Below, piece by piece: positions 1 through 17,815 of a stretch of 54,910 nucleotides of DNA. The position numbers were made by a program, and so were the translations under genes. Below the pieces are notes generated by a model. It did no database searches. It was not told the DNA's origin and saw only the letters and a program-made list of their open reading frames with translations. Source of the DNA: Setaria digitata. Its lineage: Eukaryota > Nematoda > Chromadorea > Rhabditida > Setariidae. How positions within the stretch are numbered: the stretch's first letter is position 1; every line of letters starts with the position of its first letter. The stretch is taken from contig RCAB01000424.1 in the NCBI GenBank assembly GCA_003640385.1, positions 1-54,910 on the forward strand, in the 5' to 3' direction.

Positions 1-3000
1 ATATATATATATATATTATATATATATATTGAAAATCAGAAATTTCAACACTTATTCATTATTAATTCAATAAATTAAGGGAACAACTGAAGTATATTAA
101 TTATATGATTAAATCAGGCATGCTATCGTCTCATGCCATTTGAACCTAATTTAAAGTAATAATTAGAAATCAAAGGATGTCATATTTTAGTTATTATAAA
201 TAGTATGATAATTTTGGTATTCACAGTAAATGAATGGATACTGTTGGATGATTTGGAAATAAACCGGAAAGAAAGCAAACATCCAGTCAGCCGATGCAGA
301 TTAATTCTGTTTAACATTTCATTTTTTTTTTTTTTTTTTCTAATCCTATAATTATTTAATATTTTCTAAACTTGAAATTTATACGATAATTTTGTTGTTT
401 ATCCAAAAAATTCAACAAGTAGAAGTGAGATCTTGTTGATAAATGATTTCAAGATAACTTTTGAAACGATAACTTCTTCTAGCATCCATTTTTAGATTGC
501 TTTGAATTCTCGAACTTCGTCAGCAGAGTTTTTAAGAATTCCTAGACCCATAAAGTTGTCTAATTTAAGAAAAAGTTGTCTGATCTAGGCAAAATGTGTA
601 TGTGTGCGAAATAATCTTTTACAATTTGCTTCTGTATGGGCTGAGATAAGTGTTAAATGTTTTTAAAGACAATTTTCTAATAGAAATTCAAGAAATTGAT
701 GAGCAAGAATTTAAAAAAAAACACTACAGTTGTAAAATTGGAAATGAAAAACATGCAGTTTGGAAGCGAAAAGTAGTCGCTTGAGTTTTCTGCGATGAAA
801 CTAGCAAAACAGGAAGTTGCAATATTTGAAAAAAAGAAAACGTATTAAGAAAAAGTGAAATGAAATATGTCGAAAAAAAAATAAATGGAATGCTTAAATG
901 AAAAAAATAAATACAGCGAAAAACAGAACTGAATCTAATTTAGAAAAAGCAGTATAAAAAAATTAGTCAAATTTAAATATAACAGATTAAAATATAAAAA
1001 ATCGGAATAATGAAAATTAAAAATTAAATAGCTAAAATGATGGAAAAGTCCAAAGTGATATTATGGAATTTATAGCTATAACATTATTATAATTAACGAA
1101 ATGAGGAAGAGTATATTAAATTTATGCTAATGAAATTCCATTTTCAGCTAACTTAATGCATATTACTCTTCTTTTTTTTTTTTTTTTTTTTTTTTTTTTG
1201 TAAGGTCTTCCACTGCTGATGAAATTTGTTTAAAATTAAGCAACACTTTACTTTTAATGAAGCTTTAAACGAAATTTTGTGAAAAAAAAAAAATTCTGAT
1301 AGAAAATATAAAAGATGCTATTTTTGTTCTTTTTTTTACCTTGTATTTACTGACTGAAAATTAAAAATAGCAAGTTTTTTTTCTCTTTTTATATTTTGTT
1401 AAAAATACCACTTGTTCATCTTTAAAATATCATATTTTCAAAAGAATTTCATCCTATCATTTTAACATAAAATCCGAAGAATGAATGATAACAATTTTTT
1501 CGCCACGAATAAAATGAATAATCAATGATAAAATCAACAGTTTGTAATGAAATTAACCTGTATCTTTGAAAAACCAGTACCATTTAAAAGTCAGCGATTT
1601 AAGAAACATGATGTAGTAGGCAATACTGTAATAAGATAAACACTAATATTGAGGTTGGTGCTATCACCTGCTATCCTGTCATTAACATTATTGATAATGT
1701 TATTTGTGGATATAATGAGGAACAAAACGTATCAATATGGCATAAAATAACAACATCGAAGTACCAACATAAGCTAGCATGAGCAACTGTTAAATTGTCT
1801 AAGCATTTCGAAAGGAAAATTCATTTTATTTTTAAATTTTTCTTAAATATGGGCATTTATTTTATTTATTGTTTCCGCTGAAATGAAGTGTTGAAATATG
1901 GCATTGTTTAAAAATGATAATATTACACGGTGAAAATGTCAAAACTATGAGAACTAAACTGCGTTTTTTTGCTATTTAGAAAGAAAGAAGAAAAAAATTA
2001 ATAAAATTGCTGCATATTTTGTTAATTGAGTTCGTGATAGACATGTAAATTGTAACGGATCCATTCTACTGATAATTTTGCAAATTATTCTAAGTTATAT
2101 CTGTGAAGAAAATAACATAAATTTTGAATGCTAAGTTCTCTAAATCTAAATTTATCATTGAATTTTAAAAAATAAAATAAACGTTTTTTTTTAAATCATA
2201 TTTATTATTAATTTATAATGAAAATAATCTATTTCATCAGCGTTTTCATTTTAAATTAGTGCAAAGAGACGAACGAACAAATATTTGAAATTAACGAATT
2301 GAAACAACGTGACGTGAACATACGACGTTTCACTTAATAATCAAAGGGAATTAATTAACCTGCAAACAGATGGACAATGTAGCATGAAGTCCAGAAGTGC
2401 TTCAGAAAATGACAAGTATAATCATTGCACACACACACACACACACACACGCACTTTTTTTCAAAATACTTAAAATATAAGTTTTGTTTTTGAATTTAGT
2501 TTGAAAAAAAAAAAAAAAAAAAAAAAAGAAAAAGAAAAGAGTATTGAAAAACGAGGAGTACATAATAACATTTGTTTGGTAGAGGAGAAAAAAGAAATTA
2601 GCTTTTGCTGTAAACACAAAAAATCCCCTTGTTAATTTCTATTCTGCATCAGGTTGATTATTGTTTATTTTAAAATTAAAAAAATTAAAAATTGTAAAAT
2701 TTAAAAAAAAAAAAAAAAAAGAAAAAAGAAAAGTGGAGTAAGATGAATTCATACAGTTGATAGTTACCCAGTGGTTGCTTATTATTTCATCTAATAATAA
2801 TTGTTTCAAAAATAATTACTACATTAGCACTATTCTATGCTTTCATAGATAATTCTATGATAAAATTAGCTTAATTTACACAATGAATTATGCAGAAATA
2901 CTTACTTACAAAGGCACACACAGATGCAGACGAAAATTAATTATAATTATATCAAATATTTTAGAAAAAAAAAAAACGAATTTAAAAGAAGAAAACATAC

Positions 3001-3886
3001 TGTGGTGACGGTAAATATTTTTTTTTTTTTTTTTTTTCTTCTGATTATTTGAATGCTTTAGGGAAAGGCTGATAGCGGTGATAGAGAAATGCATTAATGT
3101 GAAATTTCCGATTTCGTATCATTCTCACATCTTTCAAGATTTTTAAATTGCAACTCATTTGAGATATTCAAAACTGACTCATTTTGCAATTTGTTTTTCA
3201 TATATTTTAGTCTTATATCGTAATTTTCAAACTCATTAATAACTAAACGATCATCATTTAATTAATTTTTTGGATCACATTCTCACCAAACATCAACCCA
3301 TTTTTACGTATTAATCATCATTATACACTGAGACACACTTATAAAAAGCGTGCAAATTTTTTGCAAAATTTTGCCAATGTTCATTTAAATTTTTGTTTAA
3401 AAAAAAGTTTACATGGGTAAATAATTTATAATTTGTTGAAATTTATCTGAGAAAGTTAAATGTATTTTAGTTTATGCTAATAAAAATGAAAATGACAATT
3501 ATTCCAGTTGTGAATTAATTTGTTGCATATTGTTAAATTTCATTGTAAAACTTATTATTTTCAGTTTACTTTGAAAGTATAACTTATTGCTAATATGACT
3601 GTTGCTTTGAAAAAAAAAAAAAAAAAAAAAAAAGAAAAAATCTTGCAGCTATAGGTGTAACATAAATTTTTTCTTTTTTTTTTTTTTTTTAATAATTGCT
3701 TTCATTTTACTAAGAACATCAGATGCATTGCAATCTCATAAGTTTAATGCCTTTTGAAAGGGAAAAAAAAAATCCTTCAGTTTGAGAGCAAAACAAAAAT
3801 GAGCTGAGTATAGCATATAAGAAAAAAAAAAAAAAAAAAACGGAAAAGTTTACAAATCAAAATTGTCATCTGAATCAGAAACAGTA
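1..3886. other. Gene-free left flank
   Basis: I see no exon with family similarity or good splice-site support here. The stretch is very AT-rich with (AT)n at 1-29, a run of 28 T at 1172-1199, further A/T runs near 2504-2526, 3020-3036, 3610-3633 and 3671-3690, and a (CA)n microsatellite near 2428-2450. It lies 3' of the forkhead gene, so the right end may include its 3' UTR. Confidence 0.6.
2428..2454. repeat. (CA)n microsatellite
   Basis: About eleven CA units followed by CGCAC, read directly. It produces a spurious cysteine-valine repeat ORF on the minus strand that should not be treated as a protein. Confidence 0.9.
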
Positions 3887-7837
<3,951 letters not shown>

Positions 7838-8285
7838 TACCTACCTGCCATCCATAAGTATTAATTAAACCAAACTTCAAATGTTGAAAAATCTTTAAGC
7901 ATATAATTTGCATCTAATTGTAAAATTTCAAAATATGCAAGATTTGATACCACTGTAAAAATTAGTTGTTTTTGGCACCTTCAAAAGATATTTAGATATT
8001 TGTCTAAGTACAAATTGAAAAGGAATTAATCGAGAATGCCATTGCTTATCATTAGGTATCAAATAAAAGTAATCAAGAGAATTTTGTAACGTTTACTCGC
8101 ATAATAATGGTCGATCATCTATCATTTGTGAGACGATGAAAATTTGAATTGAAGTTTCAAAAGTAAACATTTCAAATGTTTGAAGAGATATGTTGATTAA
8201 TGAATAATGAATTCTGCAATGAGTCATTAAGAAATTGGCTAAAAATAAAGGTATCAAGAGGGGGAAAATCCATCAAAAGGTATAG

Positions 8286-8311
8286 AAGAGAGAGAGAGAG
8301 AGAGAGAGAGG
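8286..8311. repeat. (GA)n microsatellite
   Basis: About thirteen GA units, read directly. The tract sits just left of an unusually GC-rich block (8320-8470) for this window. Confidence 0.85.
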
Positions 8312-9204
8312 TAAACTGAAGGTAGAGAGGAGGATACTGGTAGTAGCTAATAGGTGGGATAATATCATAGTCGGAGGGGGGAAATCATTATTGTTAACTA
8401 TCGGTGACAGTCTGCCCCAAGGCACCGACACCAATACTTCCCACCTGGCCCTAAGCACCAGAGCTTATGAGCCCAATTTTACATCTGACCTACTGCATTC
8501 CTTCTGAAATTACCAAATACATTATATGTCACTAAATTTCAGGTCCATTACGTCCATTACTTCCTTATTTGAAGACTAGGCCCTATGCACTTTATCAACT
8601 TCAGATTTAAAACCTGCGATCAATATGGGAGTGATAAAATGCATAGAACAAGCTGGATAATCAACATGAAGGAAGATATGATTAAAATTTAGTCAGCGGT
8701 ATTCTTATCAGATATGATCAGTTCAGCAAGCACTCTGTTTAAAAAAGAAGAAATACATGAAAGTGGATTCATGTGGAAAAAGTACCATAATGAAATTTAA
8801 AATAAGGAGTGAAGGTAAGATTATAGAATGAAACGAATGATCAATCTGAAATTCATGGAATTTTAAGCTAATTGGAGAAGAAATTCGGTAGCATTACTTT
8901 AGCTGATAGTCAAAGATGCAATGGGCGGAGATTGTGAACGAAGAAAGTGGAAGTTTAGTGTCCTAGACCACACTTCCTGTCCTCATTTATTAGTTGACTA
9001 CTAGGTTGTGACCAAAATGCATTTAATATCAAATATTTTAAAGCTTTTTAATTTTAATCATCTTTCTTTTTAATCACTAATTTACTACTATTAATTTCCT
9101 TAGTATGTGTATTATCCAATTAGTTTTTTTTTTTTCTTAATCATTTTTAAAATTAGCAAAAATGAAAGAAATAGGATTTATTTCACAGAGTGGTAATATT
9201 AGTT

Positions 9205-9326
9205 TTAACAGTGCTTTATGCTATTAATCTATGTAATTACTTTAATTAACACAATACTAGACTGTAAAAAAGTGAAATAATATCAAACAAATATTATTTT
9301 TTTTGAAAGATAATCTGTTTAGATTA
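9205..9326. repeat. Direct repeat, copy 1 (122 bp)
   Basis: Begins TTAACAGTGCTTTATG and ends TCTGTTTAGATTA. It matches 9951-10072 in the same orientation over 122 positions with two substitutions that I can see, and with equal-length T runs inside. Offset is 746 bp. Confidence 0.92.
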
Positions 9327-9608
9327 CTGTAATTAGACTTTTTATTTCATAAAATAAAAGCATCCATGAGAGATGTTAATTACAAATTGAATATCAATTC
9401 TCATAAAACTTTTTTTAGCAAAAAATTTTTTGTTTGAGAAAAAATATATGGAGAAAATGCATATATATATATATAAATTAACAAAAATGCATATACATAT
9501 ATATGCATTTTTTTATAAAATACTTCCAAAATAAAATGTAAGGATGTAGAGAAACTGAGAAATGCAGCATTTATCATTTGAATCCCGGCTGCCATTTCAT
9601 TCAACTTC

Positions 9609-9690
9609 ATTTCAATTTTCAAGTTTTGGATTCGATTTATAAGAAAATCGGTACACTTTCCGGCTTTGTTTTCAGTTTGAAATTTTTGGA
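9609..9690 (-). CDS. Doubtful exon between the direct repeats
   Basis: On the minus strand an open frame reads FQKFQTENKAGKCTDFL and continues with IQNLKIEMKLNEMAAGIQ. It is amphipathic and Lys/Glu-rich, with base composition more like coding sequence than its surroundings. An acceptor-like TTAGCAG lies upstream near 9697, but the donor is weak and no partner exon was found. The family is not recognised. The coordinates mark the most coding-like core only. It may be a chance open frame or a duplicated gene fragment. Confidence 0.2.
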
Positions 9691-9950
9691 AGGTCCTGCT
9701 AAGCAGGGCATCCAAATTCCGATGATTGCATTATTAAAGTTTGAGAATTTTAAATTATTGTAACTATCCGAGGTCAATCAATCAATTATTAATAATACTA
9801 TGGATGATGATCGGTATTCTTAAACGGTATATTATCAGTGATATTTCAAATAGCATTGATCGAATTATTTCCATGTCTTTTTTTTTTTGATAAAATAGCG
9901 ACAGCATATTGTTTCATATACCGTGAACTTATGGTTTTTTTTTTTTTGGC

Positions 9951-10072
9951 TTAACAGTGCTTTATGCTATTAATCTATGTAATTACTTTAATTAACACGA
10001 TACTAGACTGTAAAAAAGTGAAATAATATCAAACAAATATTATTTTTTTTAAAAGATAATCTGTTTAGATTA
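9951..10072. repeat. Direct repeat, copy 2 (122 bp)
   Basis: Second copy of 9205-9326. Differences are A to G inside ACACAATAC/ACACGATAC and G to A after the T run. No terminal inverted repeats or coding content are visible in the unit. Confidence 0.92.
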
Positions 10073-13000
10073 AGAGCATAAAAAATCAGCTTTTGGTCAT
10101 TCTATTAGGTTCGGAGTAAAATCAGTTAATGAGAAAGTTTTAAGGTTAATTGCATCGGGATTTCGGTACTATTATTGGGCTGTCAACTAACAACTCATCA
10201 ACCGATCCTTAATTAATATTTCGAGTAATGAATGGTCAAGTCAGCTTTATGCTGCGCTATTACTTGCTTTATTTCACTTATTGTGTAATTTTGCAGTTAT
10301 ACCGAAAATAACGAAATAAATGCGACATGTTACGGAGGGATACGAATCGCTGAAAATTAATTTGGAATACGCTTCGTTGCAAATAAATTATTGCATCCCA
10401 CAAGTCATCAAATGAATTCAGCTACAGCAGAAAAATTAATATAATTTAATTATTTAACTCATTTTCAGGAATAAATAGAAATTTGAAAAGAAAGCTATTA
10501 GATTTCGACATGGCAATAAAGATTTAGCAGTCATATTTTGATAAAATAAATATTTTCAGTGAGCTACAAGTCCAACAATAATAACAACAAATCATACTGA
10601 ATGAACTGAAAATGGTGTTCTAAACCGATTTTCATAATTGATCATATTGGATTTACTATTTCTTCTTTCTAAAAAAAAAAAAAAAAAAAAAAAGATTTAA
10701 CAAAATCCGCATGTGATGAAGCTGAGATGGGCTTTTATTTGATAAAAAATTTGTAAAGCTTTTCAGTTCTTAATTATAAGAAATTTCTGAACTTTTATAC
10801 CTATGTACACTTATAAAATTATAGTCGACATCCATTAAAAAAAAAAAAATAAATAAATAAATAAAAAAGTTAACGATATTTGTATAAATGATATAGGAGT
10901 AATGTATATTCCACTGATATTATTTGAAATTTGAAAAGCCGACTATCAATCTTTTTTTTTTCTTTTTCATTTTGGATGTCAGTTTTGCAGCTAATGACAG
11001 TCATAAATATTCATTTTAGCATGGTATTGCTCATTTTCACAAGTAAAATTGACTATTTATCATTTTGTTAATGATAACATTCAGTTATAAAAGAAAAATA
11101 ATCATTCTTTTTTTTCCATCTTACGCATGCCATTTTCTAATAATAATAGTAATCCAAATAGTAAATATAATTCCATCTATTACAACGAATCTAAGAGTCA
11201 ATTAGTCTAAGCATTACGAATTGAATTCCATATCCAAGAATTTGTTGATAGTATACAAAATATAATTAAAATTCATTTCAGCTAAACTTTCTTAGGAATA
11301 CAATCTTTTTAAAAGGTTTGATAACTTTTTCACATAAATTAAATCATTATTAATTTATTTAACACTCCAATATTTTTTGCTTAAATGCTAGGAAAAAAGA
11401 GAGAAACGACATAAAATTTTGTTTGTTAAAATTAAATGTTTGTTAAAGAAAAAAAAAAACAAATTAATCCTTTTCTTAATTTTTTTTTTTTTTTTATTTG
11501 CTTTCTACTTTATGATAAATTTTTGCCACGGACTTTTTGGTACGATATTCATAAAGTTATCAATTGAACAGGTTATTTAATTCATTCATATCTTTATTGC
11601 CCGGAATTTTTTTCGCTTTCTAAATTTCAAATTTGAAATTTCTGTCCACATTGGTTGAAATTGATTGTTACGCTCTTTTTTTTTTATTGTGTTATTTACT
11701 CAAGTTGTATCTAATAGTTTTTTGAAGGTTTTGTTTAATTTAACAAACGTGACTGTCACCAGCACAATTCCCTTTTAGTGAAAATTTGAATAACGAGATT
11801 TTCCACTTGACAAGTTTCATTTGATTTTCTCAATTTTATTTCTATCTTTCCCTTCAAATTATATGCTTACTATTTGTTCTGTGGTATTCGGTAATTATTT
11901 ACTAATTTCTGGTGCTGTTATCATTGTCATTAATAATTGCTGCTATCACCATTATTATTTCCATGTTATTGTTATTATCGAGGAAAATGTCATAATTATA
12001 TTTCGCATAAAAAGAAATTATTATTTTAGCAAAAATGATATCCATAAGTGATTATGAATGATAGCTGCAATATCGCTAATGCGCTTATTATCATATCTGA
12101 ATATTTTATCATTAATAAATTATCATTTGTTCAATCAGTCATTCAATTACGGGGCAAAATATTTCTGAAAGCGAGAAAAAAAAAAAAGAAAGAAAAAAGA
12201 AAAAAGCCAATATTATATGGAAAATTTCTGAGCGAATAATTGAAGATACATGAACAGGTTGTTGAAAGAATGGACAACTCGTATTCTTGCATATGAGATG
12301 TTCTTCATTCTATCATCTAGAATTTTCATTCGGTAAAAGTTTTGCCTACAATTTGTCGTCGTCGGTTTATGATTCTGTTCCAATAGAATTTTCATTTAAC
12401 TGTCTCCACCTCTCTGGAAAATTAAATTTTGTTTGAAAAAATTACAATAATAAGGGTTATTTATTTCCTGAATATTAAAAATATTGCAGGTCCGGTTTCC
12501 ATAGTAAAACCGGCTTTTGATTTTTCATCTTACAACACTTTCTGAATAAAAGATTAGTTTCTTTTTTTTTTTTCATTCGTAATATATTTTAGACAAATTA
12601 GCAAAAATCTTAGGCAGTTATTTCTTTCTTCCTTCTTTTTCCCCTCTTCCTTCCTCCTCTCTTTCATTTTTGATAAAATTTACGGAATTCAAAAATTATA
12701 TCATTTAGCCTTTCTAGACATGCTTCGAAAATTTTCCTGTCACATTTTCTGGAACAAATATACTGAGGCAAATTTACATCTTGAAATGATTTGAATTTTG
12801 CGTGTGTAAATGTGTTTGAAGGAAAAAAAGAAGAATTTTAAGCAATGGTAGAAAATTTTTTTAATTCAACAAGTTTGCATAAATTTGCTCATTGATAGGT
12901 GCAGTAAAAGAGAGATAAAAAAAAAAAAAGGAGGAATCATTAATCTCCGACATTATCAAATTATTTCATTGTTTGATTCAGTGATTTGTAAAGCATTCAG

Positions 13001-13394
13001 GATGAAAAGATTTTTCAGAATGAAAGATTTAAATTTTTGATGATCATTCTTTAAACTAACTACCTTCATATTTAGTTTTCCGCAGCAGAAAAATAATCTA
13101 ATTATTTAATTTTTCAACCATTGCTGAATTTTAATCAATCTGAAAACTGCTATTTCTCAAAGTAAAGAAATAAATTAGCATAAATTAAATAATGACCATT
13201 TATTTCTAAAAATGAAAATTTGCAGGGATTCTCGGTACAATTTTTATTATTAACTCATTCATTGTTTCAACTTTCTTCATTTTACAGAATAATTTTTTAT
13301 TAATCATTTGAGTAAAAAAATTTTACACAATCTTTGTTGTGGATAATTTCACTAATTCATTTCTTAAGGACGGGTTTATTACAACTGGCAGCTG

Positions 13395-16300
13395 ATGAAG
13401 CTTTGCAACATTTTTCACTATTTACTGTTCATTTTTGAATTGTACAACACAGTTCGAAGCTTTTTCGTATTGCCAGGAAACGATGAAATACATTTTCGAC
13501 GAAGGTTCAGCAATATTATTTTTTGATTAAATTAATGAAGAAAAAAAATCACCAAATATTTCTGTAGGAAATTTTTTTTTTTTTTTTATCGATATCTTTG
13601 TATTGGTCATCAAGTTTTTACAATAAGGAGAAACCTGTTTTCAAATTCTCCGCAACATTTTTAAAACAATTCAACGTCATATTTTTGCATTATTATTATT
13701 TAGAAAAATAATAATAATTTTAATTCTTTTATCAAAGTATTGGAAGAAGTGAAAAAAAAGAGGAGATTTTAGAAAACGTTGGAATAAAGATATAGAAAAT
13801 GCGCGAGAATTATTACGAGGATTTCTTCGCTTATCAGCTGATATACCATTAACACCAAAACGTCGTTCCAATTTTGCATCTGTGAGTGAATATTGAAGTG
13901 ATTTTGTAGCGAAATTTAATTTCGCATTCTAGAATTCTTTATTTTTAAGGGACCAATAAATTATAAAGTGATCGATCGAACAGAATATGCGGTAAATAAG
14001 CGCATTCTTAGTGATGTTTTTGAAACGGATCTTGTCTTAACAACTCCTCAAATGCGAGATGTTATCAGTGATTTTCAACGGCGTATATCATTGCTTATCT
14101 TTATTTGTTTTTTCTTTTTGTATTTGCGAAATTTTCATCTTATATACCAAGCAATATTGGAAAATTATTAATTTTATAAGGAAAAAAGGAAAGATTTCAA
14201 ATATTTGAAATTAAGTTAAAATTTTAAATTATATACCTTATAATTTTAGATAATAGCGGAAAAGTACGAAGAAATAAGCGAAAAGTTATTCTTGGTGATA
14301 CATTTCGATGGCCACGACAAACTGTTCCATACTTTTTGAAAGAAACTGACCGTAAAATAATCAGATGCTAGAAATATCAAAAAAAAAAAAAAAAAGACAA
14401 AACTAAAATTTTTGTTTCTTTTTTCTTTTTTTAAGAAAGAAAGTAAGAAATTCAATTATTCAACGTAGATTTCGAATATTAAATTATTGTTAATGAATAT
14501 CAGTGCAATATAAAATATTTGCTTAATGTAATTAGTTCGATACATTCTTCTTTTTAGTTGAAACAAAAAAATAATAATTTAATATTCAGTCAAAAGGAAA
14601 AAAAAAAAAGAAAATTATCAATTTAAAGCGAATTTTTGAAATCATGAAATTAAGGTGAATGGAGACGTACAATATTGGAAGGAATGAGTAAATGGGAACG
14701 AGAAACATGCATACGTTTTCAGGAACGTACCACTGAAAAGGATTATGTTTATATATTTCGAGGAGCAGGGTATATTCCTTCATTAATTTAATTTCTTTAC
14801 GCTAAATTAAATCAAAAAAAAAAAAAAATTCCAATGTTTTCTTTTTCTTGTTTTGTAGGTGTTATTCGAGTGTTGGTCGAATTGGTGGTAAGCAATATAC
14901 CTCTATTGGTTATGGCTGTGAAAGTGTAAGTATTAAAAGTTAGAAAAAAGAAAATTTTGAAATCTTAATTAAAAATGATTTAATAAAATTTCAATTTTTC
15001 TAGGGTGGCATCGTTGCACATGAGCTTGGACATACACTTGGATTTTGGCACGAGCAAAGTCGTCCTGATCGTGATAAGTAATATATTATTTAAGATTATA
15101 TTATATTCGGAATTAAGTAAGCAATTTTGTTGCGAAAAAAAAAATTATTTAAAAATATGAAACTTATTGAAATATAAATTTAGGTATATAAATATCAATG
15201 AAGATCATATATTTCCTGGTACAAAGGGAAATTTTGAAAAACGAAATGATATTGCAATAACAGATGTACCATATGATTTTGGTTCTGTAATGCATTATGG
15301 TCCGCAGGTTTGTTCTAAATTATATTTTTTGTTGACAAATTTAAAAAGATAATAAAATTAAATCTGAAAAGTTTATATTTGTAAAAAATCTACTGTTTGT
15401 TATAGGCATTTACTAATGATTATCATTATGTAACTATCGAAACGAAGGATCATCGCTTCCAGCATACAATTGGTCAAAGGAATGGCCTTTCTTTTATTGA
15501 TATCAAAGAGGCAAATCAAATGTATTGCAAAGGTAAGTTTAAATTCAATAATTTGAAATTCAAATATTAAATTTCAAATCTTTCAAGCAATTATACCCTC
15601 TCTGTCAGAACTGTTAGTGCAAAAAAAAAAAACAGTGGTAACATAAATTTTATCAGTTTTATTTTTAAATAACTGTTATCTTATGAATTAATCCAACTAA
15701 ACCAATTTTTCTGTGTGTTACTAAATTTTAACATCGAATTTATAAGAACAGTTGGATGATTGACTATAATTAACAGCGTTAAGTATTTTTATTTTTTAAG
15801 ATAAATGTAAAATAAAGTTAAACTGTTTGAATGGTGGCTATGAGGATCCACAAAATTGCAACATCTGCAAATGTCCAACAGGTATTGCTGGAAGACGCTG
15901 TGAAAGTATACCTCGATCTACCGGTAAGTACTAGCTAGCATGTGATGCTGGACGAATCATCATTTTTCACTCTTTTTTTTTTTTTTCAGAGAATTAAAGA
16001 AAATAGTGATAAATTTAGTAAATTAAATAGATGAAAAAAGTTACTCAAAAATTCATAATAACTCGGTGTAACTACATCAAATGGTTAAATTTTAATGAAT
16101 GACTACAAAAAAAAAAACTGATGCTTGCTGTACATAATCAATCCATCTTATAATCATAACAGAGTGATAGAAATTTTATATTGAATAACAAAAAATAATT
16201 CTAGTATTTTTGGCAAATTATGAATTGGTTGGTTTCTTTTTTCTTGTAAATCAACAGATAGAGGATAAAATTTTAATTAAATTAATACGCGTATACGATA

Positions 16301-17182
16301 TATTGCAATAATTATTTGAGCAAATGTATTTGAGCATAGTGGGTTGCGGAGGAGAATTAACTGCTGGTGAAAAATGGCTTACATTGAAAAGCAGCATTGT
16401 TGGAAGTTGTTACTGGAGAATAACTGTAAGTTTTTACTAAAAAATAAAATGAAATTGCAAATTTCGTCACAATAAAATTTTATTAATTTTTAATATTATT
16501 ATAAATTTTCATTTAAAATAAAATTTACTTGCAGGCACCTTATGGAAAAGTACACCTAGAGGTATTAGATGCAGTGTATGTATGTGATTCATCATGCGCC
16601 GATAATTATCTCGAGATAAAGCATGGAACAAAATTGGAACAAACAGGATTCAGGTTATTCCAGACTTCTTCAGGAATTTACTGATCCAAATGATTTAAGG
16701 AAAAAATGGAAGGAAGAAATGAAATGAAATGAAGTGTAATACAAAAAATGTAAAATACGGAATCATTACAGGCAATGTTGCAATGCAGCACCAGGTGATA
16801 TTATTTCAGCAACAAATCAAGTTTACATCATGTCTGTTGCTCTGAAAGGTCCAGCTAATTTCACACTTCGATATATTCAAGGTATGATTAATTTCATTAA
16901 TTTTACCTGTAAAGGTGTTAATCAGTTGGTTTAATTTGGTGACTTTTTTTCTTCAATAATGTAGATACCACATCGAATCCGTTACCCAAAGCACCGCCAG
17001 CACGATGGGAAGGACATGGTGGAATAACCGGACTAATTGGAGCCGAAAATGGTATTGATAATACGTGGGAGCAAGTTATTCTCAAACAACTCCCGAGAAC
17101 TCTTCAGACTTTTGGTCGACCGTCCAATAATTTGTTCGCCGATATTTCACGCATCCTGCAGTTATTTCTCAATCAAGGATGA
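13395..17182 (+). CDS. Secreted astacin metalloprotease with EGF and CUB domains (nas-type)
   Basis: Zinc endopeptidase, probably exported. Exons: 13395-13504, 13773-13881, 13950-14082, 14250-14351, 14655-14769, 14859-14925, 15004-15077, 15184-15307, 15406-15532, 15801-15923, 16340-16425, 16535-16653, 16772-16881, 16965-17182. All phases agree, giving 538 aa. Layout: signal peptide (about 1-22), Arg/Lys-rich pro-region with a furin-like RRNKR at 124-128, then the catalytic domain. The zinc site is [19 protein letters not shown] (218-236). The Met-turn is SVMHY (271-275). An EGF-like module follows at about 321-357 ([15 protein letters not shown]) and a CUB domain at about 364-466. The last 72 residues resemble no domain I know and contain no cysteine. 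The domain order fits nematode NAS subgroup III. Subgroup V members carry an extra TSP-1 repeat, which is not seen here. In nematodes such enzymes act in moulting, hatching or matrix digestion; which of these applies is unknown. Confidence 0.95.
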
Positions 17183-17779
17183 ATTAACAATTCCTTTTTC
17201 CTTTTACTTAATGCACTAAAAATACCTGAAACATCTGACTGATAGTGATGTATCTTTAGCACACAAATACCAATTTTTTTATGATGCTATATCTAGATAA
17301 TAGTCTTAATGTTTTATTTCTAAACAAAGCAAACAAATATTCAAAACGATTGGTGACAGAGCGTTTCTATCCATTATGTGAATTTGGTTCTTTTAACGTT
17401 GATGTACCTAAGTTGACGGATTCACAGAAGATAGACTTTGCATTTTCACAACCTTGAGAATTGGCCACTTACAGAGAAAGCAATTTTCACTATCCGATTA
17501 TGTATGTTACAAACATTAGTTCAACAAAAGAAAATAAATTTACTCAGTTTAACAGTCTAATGAAACGACACGGAAATAAAGATTAAAACGAAAACAATGT
17601 AGTGTTTCGAATATTTCCTAATGCAAAAAAAAAAGTTAAATCAATATAAAAAAGTGACTTTTTTTTAAAGTATGTAGGAACTAAATACATATTAATACAC
17701 GGTTGATGAATCTGAATCTGAATAATATTTTGTTGTTATTAAAGTCTTTTATCTAAATTCCTAGAATTTCTGGGAAATC

Positions 17780-17815
<36 letters not shown>

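Larger units (their letters stand above)
7838..13394. other. Non-coding stretch between forkhead and astacin genes
   Basis: Divergent intergenic region of about 5.5 kb that should hold the promoters of both flanking genes. It contains a (GA)n tract at 8286-8311, a locally GC-richer block at 8320-8470, the direct repeat pair at 9205/9951, one doubtful exon at 9609-9690 and many A/T runs. I found no recognisable protein domain in it on either strand. Confidence 0.5.

Noticed and set aside
8273..8458. 61-residue ORF over the (GA)n tract
   Set aside because: Its tail is a Ser-Leu repeat from the microsatellite, and no splice partner or family was found.
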